Assembly (NCBI RefSeq): GCF_001458775.1
Contig: NZ_CZPZ01000001.1
Location: 124,001-188,000 of the forward strand
Source of the DNA: Candidatus Nitrospira nitrificans
GTDB lineage: Bacteria; Nitrospirota; Nitrospiria; Nitrospirales; Nitrospiraceae
DNA: 64,000 nucleotides
Reading direction: 5' to 3'
In this document: piece by piece, positions 25,355 through 36,200 of the stretch
How positions within the stretch are numbered: position 1 is the first letter of the stretch
Layout of the letters: each line of letters starts with the position of its first letter
Translations under genes and position numbers: made by a program
The notes under the pieces: generated by a model
What the model was told of the DNA's origin: nothing
The model's input: the letters and a program-made list of their open reading frames with translations, nothing else
Database searches by the model: none

Positions 25355-27019
25355 TCATTCGATACCGGCATACAATATAGGCATGTGTGACATCGGAGCG
25401 TCCGCCTCCGGCGCGGATGCGAGATGGGAGGCCACGAATTCCGTCTCCCGGCGCCACCGCTGATATGCCGCCGCATGATGTCTCGCCATTCGCTCCAGCC
25501 CTTGCACATTGTCCTGATGCAAAAGGCGAAGCGCCGCCGTGGTGAGCGGTTTGGTGGCCCACGTCGACGTGCCGGCCTGAGCAACCTTCTGCCGCTCCTC
25601 CGTTTGTGCCCGCTGCAGCGCTTGAATCGCCTGAACGGGAATCGGTGTTTGTCCGGTGAGCCGAACAATATGGTCGGCCCGTCGGCAGAGGCTGTGAAGC
25701 AGCGGCATCATTGTCCGAATACAGGACACTCCCTCGTCGTGGTTCGGAGCGGGGCGGTCGAAAGCCGGGAGTCGGCTCGGTCGGCCGGTGAACGACTCGT
25801 ACCAGCGGCGACGCCAGAAGGCCGCATACCAGGCGACCGCTGCATCTTCGTGGCCGGAGACGAGTTCAAAACTCCCCAACTGATCCGCATCGATGCCCGA
25901 TCGATATAAACGATAGCCCGGCACCGCCGCAGGCGGCGAACCCTGTCCCACCACATGCTGCATGACGGCGGCAACGGCATCGATTGGGATTCGTTCTTTA
26001 CAGGCATGGTGCGAACAGACCTGCTCAAACCCGCAGGGCGCGCACTCCAGATCCGGCTGCATCACCCAATGCCCCGGCCCATACGGACCGGTCTCTTGAA
26101 AATCAACATGGCCGACCGATAGATCAATGACCGGAGTCTGCACGCCCACGGCCAAATGCATCGGTCCCGTGTCGTTCGTGAGCAACAACCGACAGTCCGC
26201 CAACAGCGCGACGAGCTGCGCCAGCGTCGTGTGCCCGGCGGCATTCTTCATCACGCTGCGCCCACCTGCCTCTCGATACGTCCGAATGACCTGGGCGATC
26301 GTGTCCTGTTCCGAGGAGGATCCGATGAACAGAATGCCGCCGTCCCACTGTTTGCTGAACCGGGCCAACGTCATGCCGAAATGCTGCGGCCGCCAGGCTT
26401 TCATGACGTCACTTGCCCCCGCCTGCACCGCGATCCATTCCCGCTCCGGCCCAGCCTGGCTCGACAGAAAACGCTTCGCCCAGTCCGTGCTTTCAGCCGG
26501 TGCCGCCACATGCAGCGGCGCAAACGCGCCCGGTCTGCTCCCGCCCATGGCATAGACATCGACGAGATTGAATCGGTTGATCCGGCGAATCTGATGGATA
26601 TCCGTAAAGTACGCCATCCAGGGATTGTCGATGACCGTCCCGCCGTCCCACGCGCTCCGTGCGCCTCGGATATCAGGGGCGCCGACATACTCAGCCAACA
26701 GGGCGCTGGGCCGGTTGAATGTCAGATTGACGATGCGGTCGTAGCGGCGCTGACTCAAATCTCCGGCCCATGTCGCGACCTCTCGATACAACACCACGGT
26801 ATCTTTGACGCAGGCGCGGCTCTCATCGATCAATGCATGAAAATCATACGCCATGATGTCACGCAAGCCGCTCAGCATGGAGGCGACGGGGGCAAATTGC
26901 CGATCGACCACGAGGTCCACCGCCACGTCCGGCCATTCTTCACGGAGCCGTGCCAACAGCGTGCCCATCTGCACGAGATCGCCCATGCGGGTGATGTTCA
27001 CAATCAATACTTGTTTCAT
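25355..27019 (-). CDS. GT9-type (heptosyltransferase-like) glycosyltransferase
   Basis: Residues 1-355 form a heptosyltransferase-like GT-B enzyme: VLIVNITRMGDLVQMGTLLARLREEWP at the N-terminus, VQAGASDVMKAWRPQHFG, and the nucleotide-sugar region TLAQLVALLADCRLLLTNDTGPMHLAVGVQTPVIDL. A further 200 residues, helical and unassigned, extend beyond the usual family length of about 350. The segment CAPCGFEQVCSHHACKERI has four Cys and looks structural, common in GT9 enzymes near ADP/GDP-heptose loci. It probably transfers a heptose to the flagellin glycan. The start is taken as ATG 27019 (MKQVLIVN). Confidence 0.85.
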   Translation of the reverse strand: MKQVLIVNITRMGDLVQMGTLLARLREEWPDVAVDLVVDRQFAPVASMLSGLRDIMAYDFHALIDESRACVKDTVVLYREVATWAGDLSQRRYDRIVNLTFNRPSALLAEYVGAPDIRGARSAWDGGTVIDNPWMAYFTDIHQIRRINRFNLVDVYAMGGSRPGAFAPLHVAAPAESTDWAKRFLSSQAGPEREWIAVQAGASDVMKAWRPQHFGMTLARFSKQWDGGILFIGSSSEQDTIAQVIRTYREAGGRSVMKNAAGHTTLAQLVALLADCRLLLTNDTGPMHLAVGVQTPVIDLSVGHVDFQETGPYGPGHWVMQPDLECAPCGFEQVCSHHACKERIPIDAVAAVMQHVVGQGSPPAAVPGYRLYRSGIDADQLGSFELVSGHEDAAVAWYAAFWRRRWYESFTGRPSRLPAFDRPAPNHDEGVSCIRTMMPLLHSLCRRADHIVRLTGQTPIPVQAIQALQRAQTEERQKVAQAGTSTWATKPLTTAALRLLHQDNVQGLERMARHHAAAYQRWRRETEFVASHLASAPEADAPMSHMPILYAGIE

Positions 27020-27040
27020 ATCCAATCTGTAACGGGCGCG

Positions 27041-27109
27041 TGTTTCACGTTTCGAGTTTCAGGTTTCAAGTTCAACGAGAACCATGACACGTGCAACTTG
27101 AAACTTGCT
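27041..27109. repeat. Heptamer hairpin repeat between two glycosyltransferase genes (family A, copy 9)
   Basis: GTTTCAC, GTTTCGA, GTTTCAG, GTTTCAA (27042-27069) face ACGTGCAACTTGAAACTTGC (about 27089-27108). It lies in the only sizeable gap inside the otherwise overlapping glycan operon. Confidence 0.75.
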
Positions 27110-27110
27110 T

Positions 27111-28928
27111 TCATACGAGATCCCTCGTTTCCGTGCGATAACTGTCCAGCATCAAGATCAGCAATTCTTCTCGCGCCAGTTCCCGACCGGCGCCGTTCGC
27201 CTTGATCCGGGCTGCCACATCTTTGAGCTCCACGCGTTGGTTGGGCGGAAATCCCCGGAGCAGCGCCGCAAGCTCGGGGGGCGAGTCGGCGCGCTGAGCC
27301 AGGGCGCCGGCGTTGCGATCGCCCCGCACCATGGCTCCTATTCGATCCGGCTGGTGCATGCCGATCACCGCCAGCAGCTCGCTCATGCGATGCGCGTACG
27401 TATGCTGCTCCAGCACACGGCGGCGCGCGGCGGCGGCGATTTCACGCCGTCCGGATGGATCGGCAAGCCAGGCACGGATGAGTGACGGAACATCGGCCGC
27501 CGCGGTGAAGCGGACCATCTCCTTGGAATTGAACAGATCGGGGAAGAGCGCTCGCTCGTCGACCAGCTGAAACGCGCCGCACGCAGCCAATTCAAACGTC
27601 CGAGGATTGACGAAGTCCGCCTCTGGGTCGAGTCCGTCACCGGCACAGGAATGAAGATTCAGATTGACGGCCGTGGCGTTGAAGACTTTGATGCAGGTCT
27701 CCGTATCGATGCGGGCGCCGCCGCGCTGAAGCACCGAGAGAAGAGCATCCGCGCCTTCCCATTCATTGCCCCACAGTTTGAATGACCAGTCCTTCGACAA
27801 CCATGCCGGGAGCACCGTGCGCCGGTTGGCGTAGCCGGCTCCGACGAACGACACATCGGCGCCATATTCGGTCTGTTCAGACTCGGTGAGCTCCAGGGGG
27901 CGATGCAAGGCGGGATCGGCGGCCATCGGCAGATAGTTGACCCGGCGAGCGCCCGCTCGCATGAGCGCGTCGACGCACGACGCTTGCTGGATGACGAACC
28001 AATAGTCGTACCCACCCGCCAACTGCTGCCAATAGGTCAGATGCCGGTAGTTTTCGACAAACCATATCGCGGTCAAAAATTTCTTCTTGCGCAGATGCTC
28101 GAGCACCGCGAGATTCAGCGGCGCCTGCGCGAGCGCCAACACAAGATCCGGAGGGTCTTCGGCGAGATGCGTCACCACACCCAAACTCAGCAAATCGGCA
28201 AACCGGCTTTGCATGGTCAGGCGATGCCTTGGTTCCCGGCCGGAGGCAAACAGATCGTAACTCGCCCGATGCGGACTCTGATCCAACCAGCTGACCCGAT
28301 GGCCCAGCGACTCCAGCGCCGCGACCGCATAACGTGCGATCGGAAGCGAACCGCCGTAGATGGGTCCGACGACTGCGACATGAAGCCGGCCGCTCTGCTT
28401 GGCCAGAACGATCCGACGAACTTCCGTCTCCAAATCACGATGGGCCTCGCCGTGCAGACACGCAGCCGGCTTATACGTCATGAATCGGAGCGGCCCCGAC
28501 TGCGCGGCCAGTTGCTCGGCCATGGCCACCGATGTTCCCCAGACCCATTCAACCCTGGTGATCCAGGCCTCCATCGACCTGGTCGATGCGGCATCGTTGA
28601 ACTCGGCCACATTGGGCACGACGACCGCCAGCATCGCTCCCTGCGGCTTCAGCGCGACCAAGGCTTCGACGTGATAGAGCAAACCGACACCGAGCACGAC
28701 CCCGAGTTCGCCCGCTTTCCACTCGAGCAATTGCGCTTCGGCCCACGCCCGGGCTTCTTTACGCGGATCGTATCCGCTGTGAACCCATCGACCTTCATGC
28801 GTCGCCGATGGACTCCCCTCCCGGGAAGGCACGACGGTCAGCAGACCGCCCGAGTTCTCCCGCGTGGCCTGAACAAGGGCCGGAAACCGCGTGCGAAGGC
28901 CTTCGAGATTCTGCACGAGATAGTTCAT
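27111..28928 (-). CDS. CgeB/Maf-like glycosyltransferase (putative flagellin glycosyltransferase)
   Basis: The N-terminal 180 residues resemble the motility-associated Maf/FlaX-type region (NLEGLRTRFPALVQA, HSGYDPRKEARAWAEAQ, VVLGVGLLYHVEAL). The C-terminal half (about 185-540) is a CgeB-type GT-B domain (VAVVGPIYGGSLPIARY, VSFVGAGYANRRTVLP, INLHS-like VNLNLHS, TFELAACGAFQLVDER). The last 60 residues are helical. The whole fits an enzyme that puts sugars on flagellin Ser/Thr. It overlaps the upstream GT9 gene by 4 bp (ATGA), so it is translationally coupled. The sugar donor is not known. Confidence 0.8.
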   Translation of the reverse strand: MNYLVQNLEGLRTRFPALVQATRENSGGLLTVVPSREGSPSATHEGRWVHSGYDPRKEARAWAEAQLLEWKAGELGVVLGVGLLYHVEALVALKPQGAMLAVVVPNVAEFNDAASTRSMEAWITRVEWVWGTSVAMAEQLAAQSGPLRFMTYKPAACLHGEAHRDLETEVRRIVLAKQSGRLHVAVVGPIYGGSLPIARYAVAALESLGHRVSWLDQSPHRASYDLFASGREPRHRLTMQSRFADLLSLGVVTHLAEDPPDLVLALAQAPLNLAVLEHLRKKKFLTAIWFVENYRHLTYWQQLAGGYDYWFVIQQASCVDALMRAGARRVNYLPMAADPALHRPLELTESEQTEYGADVSFVGAGYANRRTVLPAWLSKDWSFKLWGNEWEGADALLSVLQRGGARIDTETCIKVFNATAVNLNLHSCAGDGLDPEADFVNPRTFELAACGAFQLVDERALFPDLFNSKEMVRFTAAADVPSLIRAWLADPSGRREIAAAARRRVLEQHTYAHRMSELLAVIGMHQPDRIGAMVRGDRNAGALAQRADSPPELAALLRGFPPNQRVELKDVAARIKANGAGRELAREELLILMLDSYRTETRDLV

Positions 28929-30151
28929 GAAAGGGCCGGCTCCAGTTCATGCCAGAGCGCTTCCCGTTCGCGCGGGGGGATGGCTGCTTGACCGACCGGC
29001 GAATAATAAGCCCCCCACGTATCACAGTGGCTTGTCCATACAGTCCAGCCGATCGGCGCCTGATATCCCTGTTCGCATATCGCGGCAATGGTTTCGTCGA
29101 CCGGCCAATAAGAGGGTGAAGCGTGAAAGGCAGAGGGTGAGGCGACAGGCTTCGATTCTTCATTTCTAGGGTTCACGTCGAACGCTTCACGTCGAACGTC
29201 CTCGGCCTGCCACACCACATGATGGAAACCATACGGCCCCGTTTCATGAACCCGTGCCCGCGCAAAATACCACCCGATCACCGGCCTGCCGAGCGCCGCC
29301 GCGAGATGCAGAGGACCTGTGTCCGAGCCGACCACGCGATGGCAACGAGCGAGAATGGCGGCGAGCTGCGACAGCGAGGTGCGACCCGTCGTATCCCAAA
29401 TTCGACCCAGCGCCGAGAGAGGCACCGACGCTTGAATCTCGGCGGCTCGTTCACGCTCTGCTCCGACAAGCACAACACGGCCCTGCGACGAAGACGCAAG
29501 AAATGCGTTGATCCACCGGCGCCAGACCTCTGCGGGCACACACCGCTCGGCCTCCCCTGCTCCCACGATGAGCGCGATCCACGGAGCGCCTCGTTTGCCG
29601 ATCGGCTCCAAATCGTCAGGCAATCGGACAACCGGAGGATCGAGCGTGACGACATATCCCGGCGGAGAGACTCCACAGAGCCCGCAAAAAGCATCGGCCA
29701 GATGCACACGTTGCCCCAGCCGCCGCTGCGCCACGGCGCGTACGTAGGCGGCCCAGGGTGTCAATGCCTCGCCCAGCGGCCCATGCAACAATGGTCCTTT
29801 CATCTCTCGAGCCAATAAGGAGCCTGTCACCAGCGCCCGGCGATGTTGATTGAGAACATAGGCGCAGTCATACCGGTCCGGCGCCAATGCCGCCAGCGCG
29901 GTCTCGATTTCCATAAGATGATCGGCTCGCAAATCCTCCTGGACGGCCATCGCACGTCGCTGCCAGGCCGCTCCATCCCACTCAAGAACCTTCCCAAGGC
30001 CCGGCAATAGCCGTCCCACCTCAGCGAGATGTGAGGGACAGAGAAGATCGAACTGCGTCTCGGGATGACGCGCGCGGAGTTGCGTCATCGCCGGCAACGA
30101 TTGCACCAGATCTCCCAATCGGGCCAGTTGTATGACGAGTGCGCGTGACAT
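28925..30151 (-). CDS. GT9-type glycosyltransferase (heptosyltransferase-like)
   Basis: The 408-residue GT9 enzyme has N-terminal ALVIQLARLGDLVQSLPAMTQLRARHPETQF, central PWIALIVGAGEAERCVPAEVWRRW, and donor-site SLSQLAAILARCHRVVGSDTGPLHLAAALGRPVIGWYFARARVHETGPYG. Between about 315 and 345 the protein contains an odd Pro/Ser/Asn-rich stretch (EAFDVNPRNEESKPV, AFHASPSYW) that corresponds to an inserted GCTTCAC-type repeat. It follows the 2139-residue glycosyltransferase gene by 57 bp and overlaps the next gene by 4 bp. It is the likely second heptosyltransferase of the flagellin-glycan pathway. Confidence 0.85.
   Translation of the reverse strand: MSRALVIQLARLGDLVQSLPAMTQLRARHPETQFDLLCPSHLAEVGRLLPGLGKVLEWDGAAWQRRAMAVQEDLRADHLMEIETALAALAPDRYDCAYVLNQHRRALVTGSLLAREMKGPLLHGPLGEALTPWAAYVRAVAQRRLGQRVHLADAFCGLCGVSPPGYVVTLDPPVVRLPDDLEPIGKRGAPWIALIVGAGEAERCVPAEVWRRWINAFLASSSQGRVVLVGAERERAAEIQASVPLSALGRIWDTTGRTSLSQLAAILARCHRVVGSDTGPLHLAAALGRPVIGWYFARARVHETGPYGFHHVVWQAEDVRREAFDVNPRNEESKPVASPSAFHASPSYWPVDETIAAICEQGYQAPIGWTVWTSHCDTWGAYYSPVGQAAIPPREREALWHELEPALS
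29113..29201. repeat. GCTTCAC-type repeat inside a GT9 reading frame (family B, copy 2)
   Basis: GGGTGAAGCGTGAAAGG (about 29113-29130) and GTTCACGTCGAACGCTTCACG (about 29170-29190) form loosely inverted arms. They are read in frame in the GT9 gene, adding about 30 residues near its C-terminus. Confidence 0.55.
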
Positions 30152-30208
30152 TCTTCCTGTCTTTGGTTCGCCCTTAAGCCGATAGCGGACAGGGCACAGT
30201 GCCGCGCA

Positions 30209-33200
30209 TCACGAATGCGCGGCTTCCATGGTGGATACGGCTTGTTTTCTAGAGATCGCTTGCCCGAGTTCACTCAAGCCGTCATACGTGGGCGCCAGTG
30301 CGCGCAGGATGTCGTATTCTTTCTGCGCAGCTTCGATTTCCTCTCCTCGAACCAGCACACCGGCCAGCGCAAAACGAACCGCCAAGTCGGCCGGGTTGCG
30401 CAACAGGTACTTGCGCAAATACCGGCTCACCTCATCCCACCGGTTTTGTGCCGTACCGGCGCGCAAGAGCCAATGAACGGCCTCGGCATCATCCGGATAT
30501 TCCTCCAGCACTTGCAGAAACCGTTCCCAAGCTCCCTGCGTATAGGCGCGGCCCAACGAGGCCATCCCCATCCCCATCAGACATTTTTTACGATTGGCCC
30601 CGCCACGTAATGCTGAATCGAATGCGGTCTCGGCTGCCTCGTATTGTTCCCGCTGCATGCATAGGACGCCGTTCAGCAACTGTCCTTCCGCATGACTCGG
30701 GGAGGACGAGAGCAAGATCCGGAGCTGTTCCTCTGCTCCCGGCACGTTCTTCTGCTCCAGCAAGGTCCGGATCAGCGCGAGCCGCTCTGCAGGCGCCTCG
30801 ACCAACTCCAAATAGCGCGAGAGAAACTTGGTTCGACTGATCGGTTCTTGGAGACGCTCGGCCACCTTCGCGCCCCAGGACAGCACAAACTGGTCGTTCG
30901 GCCAATCGTCCGCCGACCGTAGTTCACGTTTGACGGATTCCCAATCCTGCTTCAGCGCGGCGGTTTGCGCCGCCGCCACATGCGCCCAAACGGCTCCATC
31001 CTTCACATCTTCCAACGGCACGATATCGCCGCCCAGTTGCCCATTACGAAAGATGCGTTGTAATTTGCACCCACCGACGTAGAAATGCAGGTCTTCATCG
31101 GCCGCCCACCATTGCCCCTCCCACCGCTCCAAAAAGCGCATCGCGTTTGCGTCGTCGTGAATCTTCCTTCCCGCAGTTTGGCTTTCGAGATGAAGCACGA
31201 CGCTTCGGGGTTGATAGACGACCGCGTAGCCGCGCTCCCGCACTTTCAGGCACAGATCCGCATCTTCGAATCCGTTCACGTATCCTTCGTCGAACCCGCC
31301 CACTTCCTCGAACAACGATCTCCGGATCAGCAAACACGCGGCCGTGACGATTTGGAATTCACGCCGTTGATTGACGGCCGGATGGTCGCCGGGGAAGGAT
31401 TTGCAGAAATGATAGGGCAGGCGCTGCTCCAGGTCCCGAACGACGCCGGCATGTTGCACCGTGCCATCGGGATACAAGAGCTTGCTGCCGACGATGCCCA
31501 CCTCCGACTGGGCCTCCGCTTCGGACACCAGCGAGGAAAGCCAGCCCGGCTGTGGAATCGTGTCATTGTTCAAGAACACCAGGTATCGGCCGCGCGCGGC
31601 TCGCGCTCCTTGGTTGCAGGCCTTTGCAAATCCCTCATTCTTCTCATTTCTGATAATTTGCACGTCACCGTTGAGTTCGGCAAGAAACTCCTTGGTTCCA
31701 TCAGTTGATCCATTGTCCACGACGAGGACTTCATATTCCGGCTGATCCTTGATCCGCGCCAAAGCCGTCAGGCAATCTTTCGTCAATTCCAGACGATTCC
31801 ACACGGGCATGATGATAGAGCAGACGTAGGACTTCTCGGACGCGTCGGCATGGAATCGTCGGAGATGCCGCTGCTGGCTTTCCCGCACACCGGCAATGAG
31901 CTCCGCATAGGGCGCATACTTGCGGTAGATGATCTCGGTTGTGCGCCGATAGGTCTCTCTGGTCGCGCTCGTCATGGAACTCCCGTCGTCGCGCCAGGTG
32001 AACTCCGCCGTCGTCACAGGCAGGTGCTTGAACGGAAACCGGGTGGCCATTCTGATCCAAAGATCCCAATCCTCGTGCGCGAACAGCGATTCGTCGAAGC
32101 CCCCCACCTCGTCCAAACATTGCCGCGCATGCATGACACACAATACGGGGAAATAGTTGCTGACCAGAAGATCGGCCGGACTAAACTCATTCGAGTACGG
32201 CACGTCTCGCGCGATCTCGACATACCGGCCGTCGATCTGTCGTTCATGCACGCGCCACGCATCGGTGTAGGCGATACGGCATTCGTGGCGATCGAGATAC
32301 GCGACCAGCGTTTCCAGATGATTCGGGAGATACCGATCATCATCGTCAAGATAGGCCACGTACGCGCCCTTCGCCGCGCGCAATCCGCTGTTGCGCGCCG
32401 CCGCCAACCCCCGGTTTCGATCATGGCAGATCGTCGTGATGCGGGATCGATCGGCGCAGGTGGCGACGACGGACTCCACCTCGCAGCCCGCGTCGTTCAC
32501 CACGATAATTTCGAAGTCCTGATAGGTTTGCGCGACCAGACTGGCGAGCGCCGTCTTCAGACGCTCCGGTCGATTGTATGTCGGCACGATGACGGACACT
32601 TTTGGAATGCGTGTAAAAGGAATGGGCGCTGAGTCGGCGGTCCGCTGGCAGGCCCACACTTGATAGATCGGGATCAGATTCATGGAACGCGCGTCGGCCG
32701 GGGTCGGAGCCGGTATGTATCGAAGATTCGGCACTTCGACATGAATGCGCTCGAGCCCCAATTCCGCGAACCCTTCGCTTGTCAGCAAGGCGCGGAGTTG
32801 CTCTTCGGTGACCCAGTCTTCGACCGGCTGATTCGGCGGCGCGATCGTCTTCCACCGCTCCCACATTTCGCCCCGCGGAGTCGTGAGGATGAGATAGCCC
32901 TCGGGCTTGAGGAGCTGGGCCAGCTGCGCCAGAAACTGTTCCTTTTGTCCATGCGGGACATGCTCGATTACCTCCGAAGTCAGGACGACATCGTAGGGCG
33001 CAAAGTCGGGCCGACTCAGCACACTCTCCGCCATCCCCGCTTCAAACCGCAGATGGGGAAACAGCGCGCGCGCGTGCTCGACGACGCCGGCGACCGGCTC
33101 GACGCCTTCACAGGTCCCGTACATCGTGGCAAGCTGGGTCAGCCAGCCGCGCCCGCAGCCGATGTCCAACATTCTCAACCGCTTGTTCGGCTCCTGCCGG

Positions 33201-36200
33201 CGTACGCGGCGAAGGATGTACTCCAGGAAGGCCGCGATCTTGCTCCACCGCGCCGCTTCGTCGGCGTTCGGATGGGGCGTAGACCAGGCCGGAGCATTGA
33301 CGAACAGATTCACATAAAACGCGTCTGAATTCATGACCACTCCGTTGGCCTGCTTCGCCGCATCTCGTATCGGCGGCCCGCCGAATTCGGGCTCGACTCG
33401 GCCTAATCGTCTCGCGAATGCCTTCCGTTGCGCAGTCGTACGCTCAACCAGGTCTGGGGGCATCCTATACGATCTGGTCATGTGCCCCGTTTCAATCAGT
33501 TCTATCCATCCCTCCAACACAGCAGCCCATTGACGACACGCGTCCCAATGCGCGTAGCCCGCTTCACCGAGCGCTCGGCTCAATGCCGGTTCTCGCATCA
33601 GCAATTCGACGGCCCGTCGGAAGTCGACTAAGGGAATCACCACACCGCCGGCATGTTCCTGCGCGGCGTCGCATTCGGGTGTTGCCATCCACGGCAATCG
33701 ATGGCTCATCGCTTCAAGGATGCACAGCGGAGAAGCCTCCGCATGCGAGGGCACCACCAGGACATCCGCCGCTCGCATGGCCGCGGCGACGCCCTCGGAC
33801 GAAAGCCCTGGAATAGAGAGCACCTCCGGCCGGCCTGCCAGCACCCGCCGGACGCGGGCGACATACTCCACGTCGTCCGTCTGGTGGCCGACCAAAACGA
33901 GTTTCGCCCCTTGCGGCACGGACGCAAACACCTCAAGCAACCCCACGTGGTTTTTGACCGGATAGAGGTTCGCGACATGGAGGACGACGAAGGCGTCGGG
34001 CGCAATGCCGTACTCCTTGCGAAACTCCGTGTGGGACTGCTGGGCCGGGACACCGTTCGGTAAATAGATCGTCTTGAGACCATGTTGACTGAAGAATGAC
34101 GCATCACAGCCTTGCTCCGACAACACCACGAGATGATGGGCGCGAGCCGCCAGCCGAACCACAAGGTCTGTGGCCTGTTTCATGCCGGGCAATAAGTCAC
34201 AGATTTGTTTATTCAACGTCGGCTGAAAGATCAGCCGGGTCTTCTTCGGCAACAATCCCGTCATGGCTCCATAGAACAGACCATTGACCGGTGCGCCCAC
34301 CATCACGCAGGCATCGTATTCTCCTAAACTGATGAGCCGCTCCACTTCCAGAGCACAGACGTGAATCGTCCCTTCTTGGCGATCATGAGGCGACAGGGTC
34401 ATGATCGAGAGCCCTCTGTGGGTCGTGAGGTGACGATCGGGATTCGGGTAAGTCGCAATATCGACGCGATACCCACGACCTACCAATCCGACTCCAAGCT
34501 CTTCCGCGACGCGCTCCACACCTCCGATTGACGGCCAAAAATGCGGCGTCACGATCAACGCCGATTTGGTCGGCGCTCCGTTCTGTTTTTTCGTGACGCG
34601 GTCCGCGACCATGGGTGTTGAATGCCGATCGCGTTCGCCCTTCCACTTGACCTGTTCAATCGGGATTGGCCCGTGCACAGGCAGCGCCTGTCGCGCAGCG
34701 CTATAGGGTTGCGTCAACGGGGGATCCGTCAACAACAGCCGTCTGAACACGTCCAGTTCGTGAAGACCGTAGACGCGGGCATCCTTCTCGCGATCAGCCG
34801 CCAGCGGCGCGTTGATGATCCCATGCGCGGCCCCCAACAAGGCAAAGAGCTGGAGTGGATCGCCGCTTTGGCGATAGGCATCCGCCTTGCGACGGATGTC
34901 GGAGGTCAGGACATTCCATTGCCGAACGTCTTTTTCATACATCGTCTTGTAGCGCCGGTAGATGCTGTCAACCGTGTAGGCCGTGCCATGACGACCCTTC
35001 ACATCCGGATGGAGGATCCAGTGAATGCCGCGACGGCCCATCTGCTCCAGAAGATCCATCTCGCTGGCCTTGACATCTTGAAACGCCAGCGACCTCATGA
35101 GCGCCGTTCGATAGATCTTGACTCCCTGGATCGGCAAATCGCGATCGTCGTCGAACAGGTGGAAGCAAATCATGCCCACATCGTCGGGCGCGGCCGCCAT
35201 GACCGCCTCCATTGAGGCGACGGCATCCGGCTGTAAAATCATGTCTTCGTCCACTTGGATGAAGTAATCGGTCCGACAATCCGTAATCATCCGTTGAGCC
35301 GCGGCGCTGAAGGGGCAGACGTTTCGAATGATCTCTAACCCGAACCTCGTGCCCCGCTGCGCATCCAACGCCGCTTTGCATGAGGAAAAGACAGGATCGT
35401 CTACCGTCAAGACAAACACCGTTGTCTTTGATTCCATCATGCCGGCTGGACGAGGAATCGGGACCGCCCCGCCCCTCGATTCTGATGATTGCGCGATGCC
35501 GTAGTCCGGTTGTTCCCCCGATTCGATCCAGCGGAGGGTGTCCGCCAATCGCCTCTCACTCGTATGGTATCGTTGCATCTTGCGTCGAGCATTCGCCGCG
35601 ATGCGTCCGGCTAAAGCGCGGTCGTTCAGCACTCTCTCGAGACAGGCATCGAGCGATACTGCATCGTTCGGCGAGAAACACAGGATCTCCTCCCCTTCAA
35701 TGAACAGTGAGTTATTGAGCGGACGACCAGCTACCTGATAGGTCAGCACAGGACGGCCGGCCGCCATACCTTCATAGACTCGACCTCCGTAGAATTTCGC
35801 TAAGCTCGGCAGATTCACGATGGCGGCCCACTGCGGGAGCTGCGCCATCCATTCCCTGAACTCACCTTCACGCACCTCCTGCAACATCGCGACATAGTCT
35901 GCCATCCGCTGGCCCGTCATAGGCGCCGGGTCGGCTACGCGTTTGAGTGCCGCCGCTTGCAGCTGGTCGAACGAGGTCTGATATTGGCTCTGTGGCATGC
36001 CCGGCCCCACGAAGGTCATGTGGGCTCGCAACCGTTCGTGCTCAAGCCACGTTCGACGAGGCCCATACGGATGGCCGTGGAACACGCCTGTGGAGAAACG
36101 AGGCTCCGACTCAGCCGGGACGATGAACCGCTCGGGCACCATCGTCGGCCACCATAAAGAGCGAATGCCGGCACGCCGCGCCAAGGGTTCGGTGTCCCGC

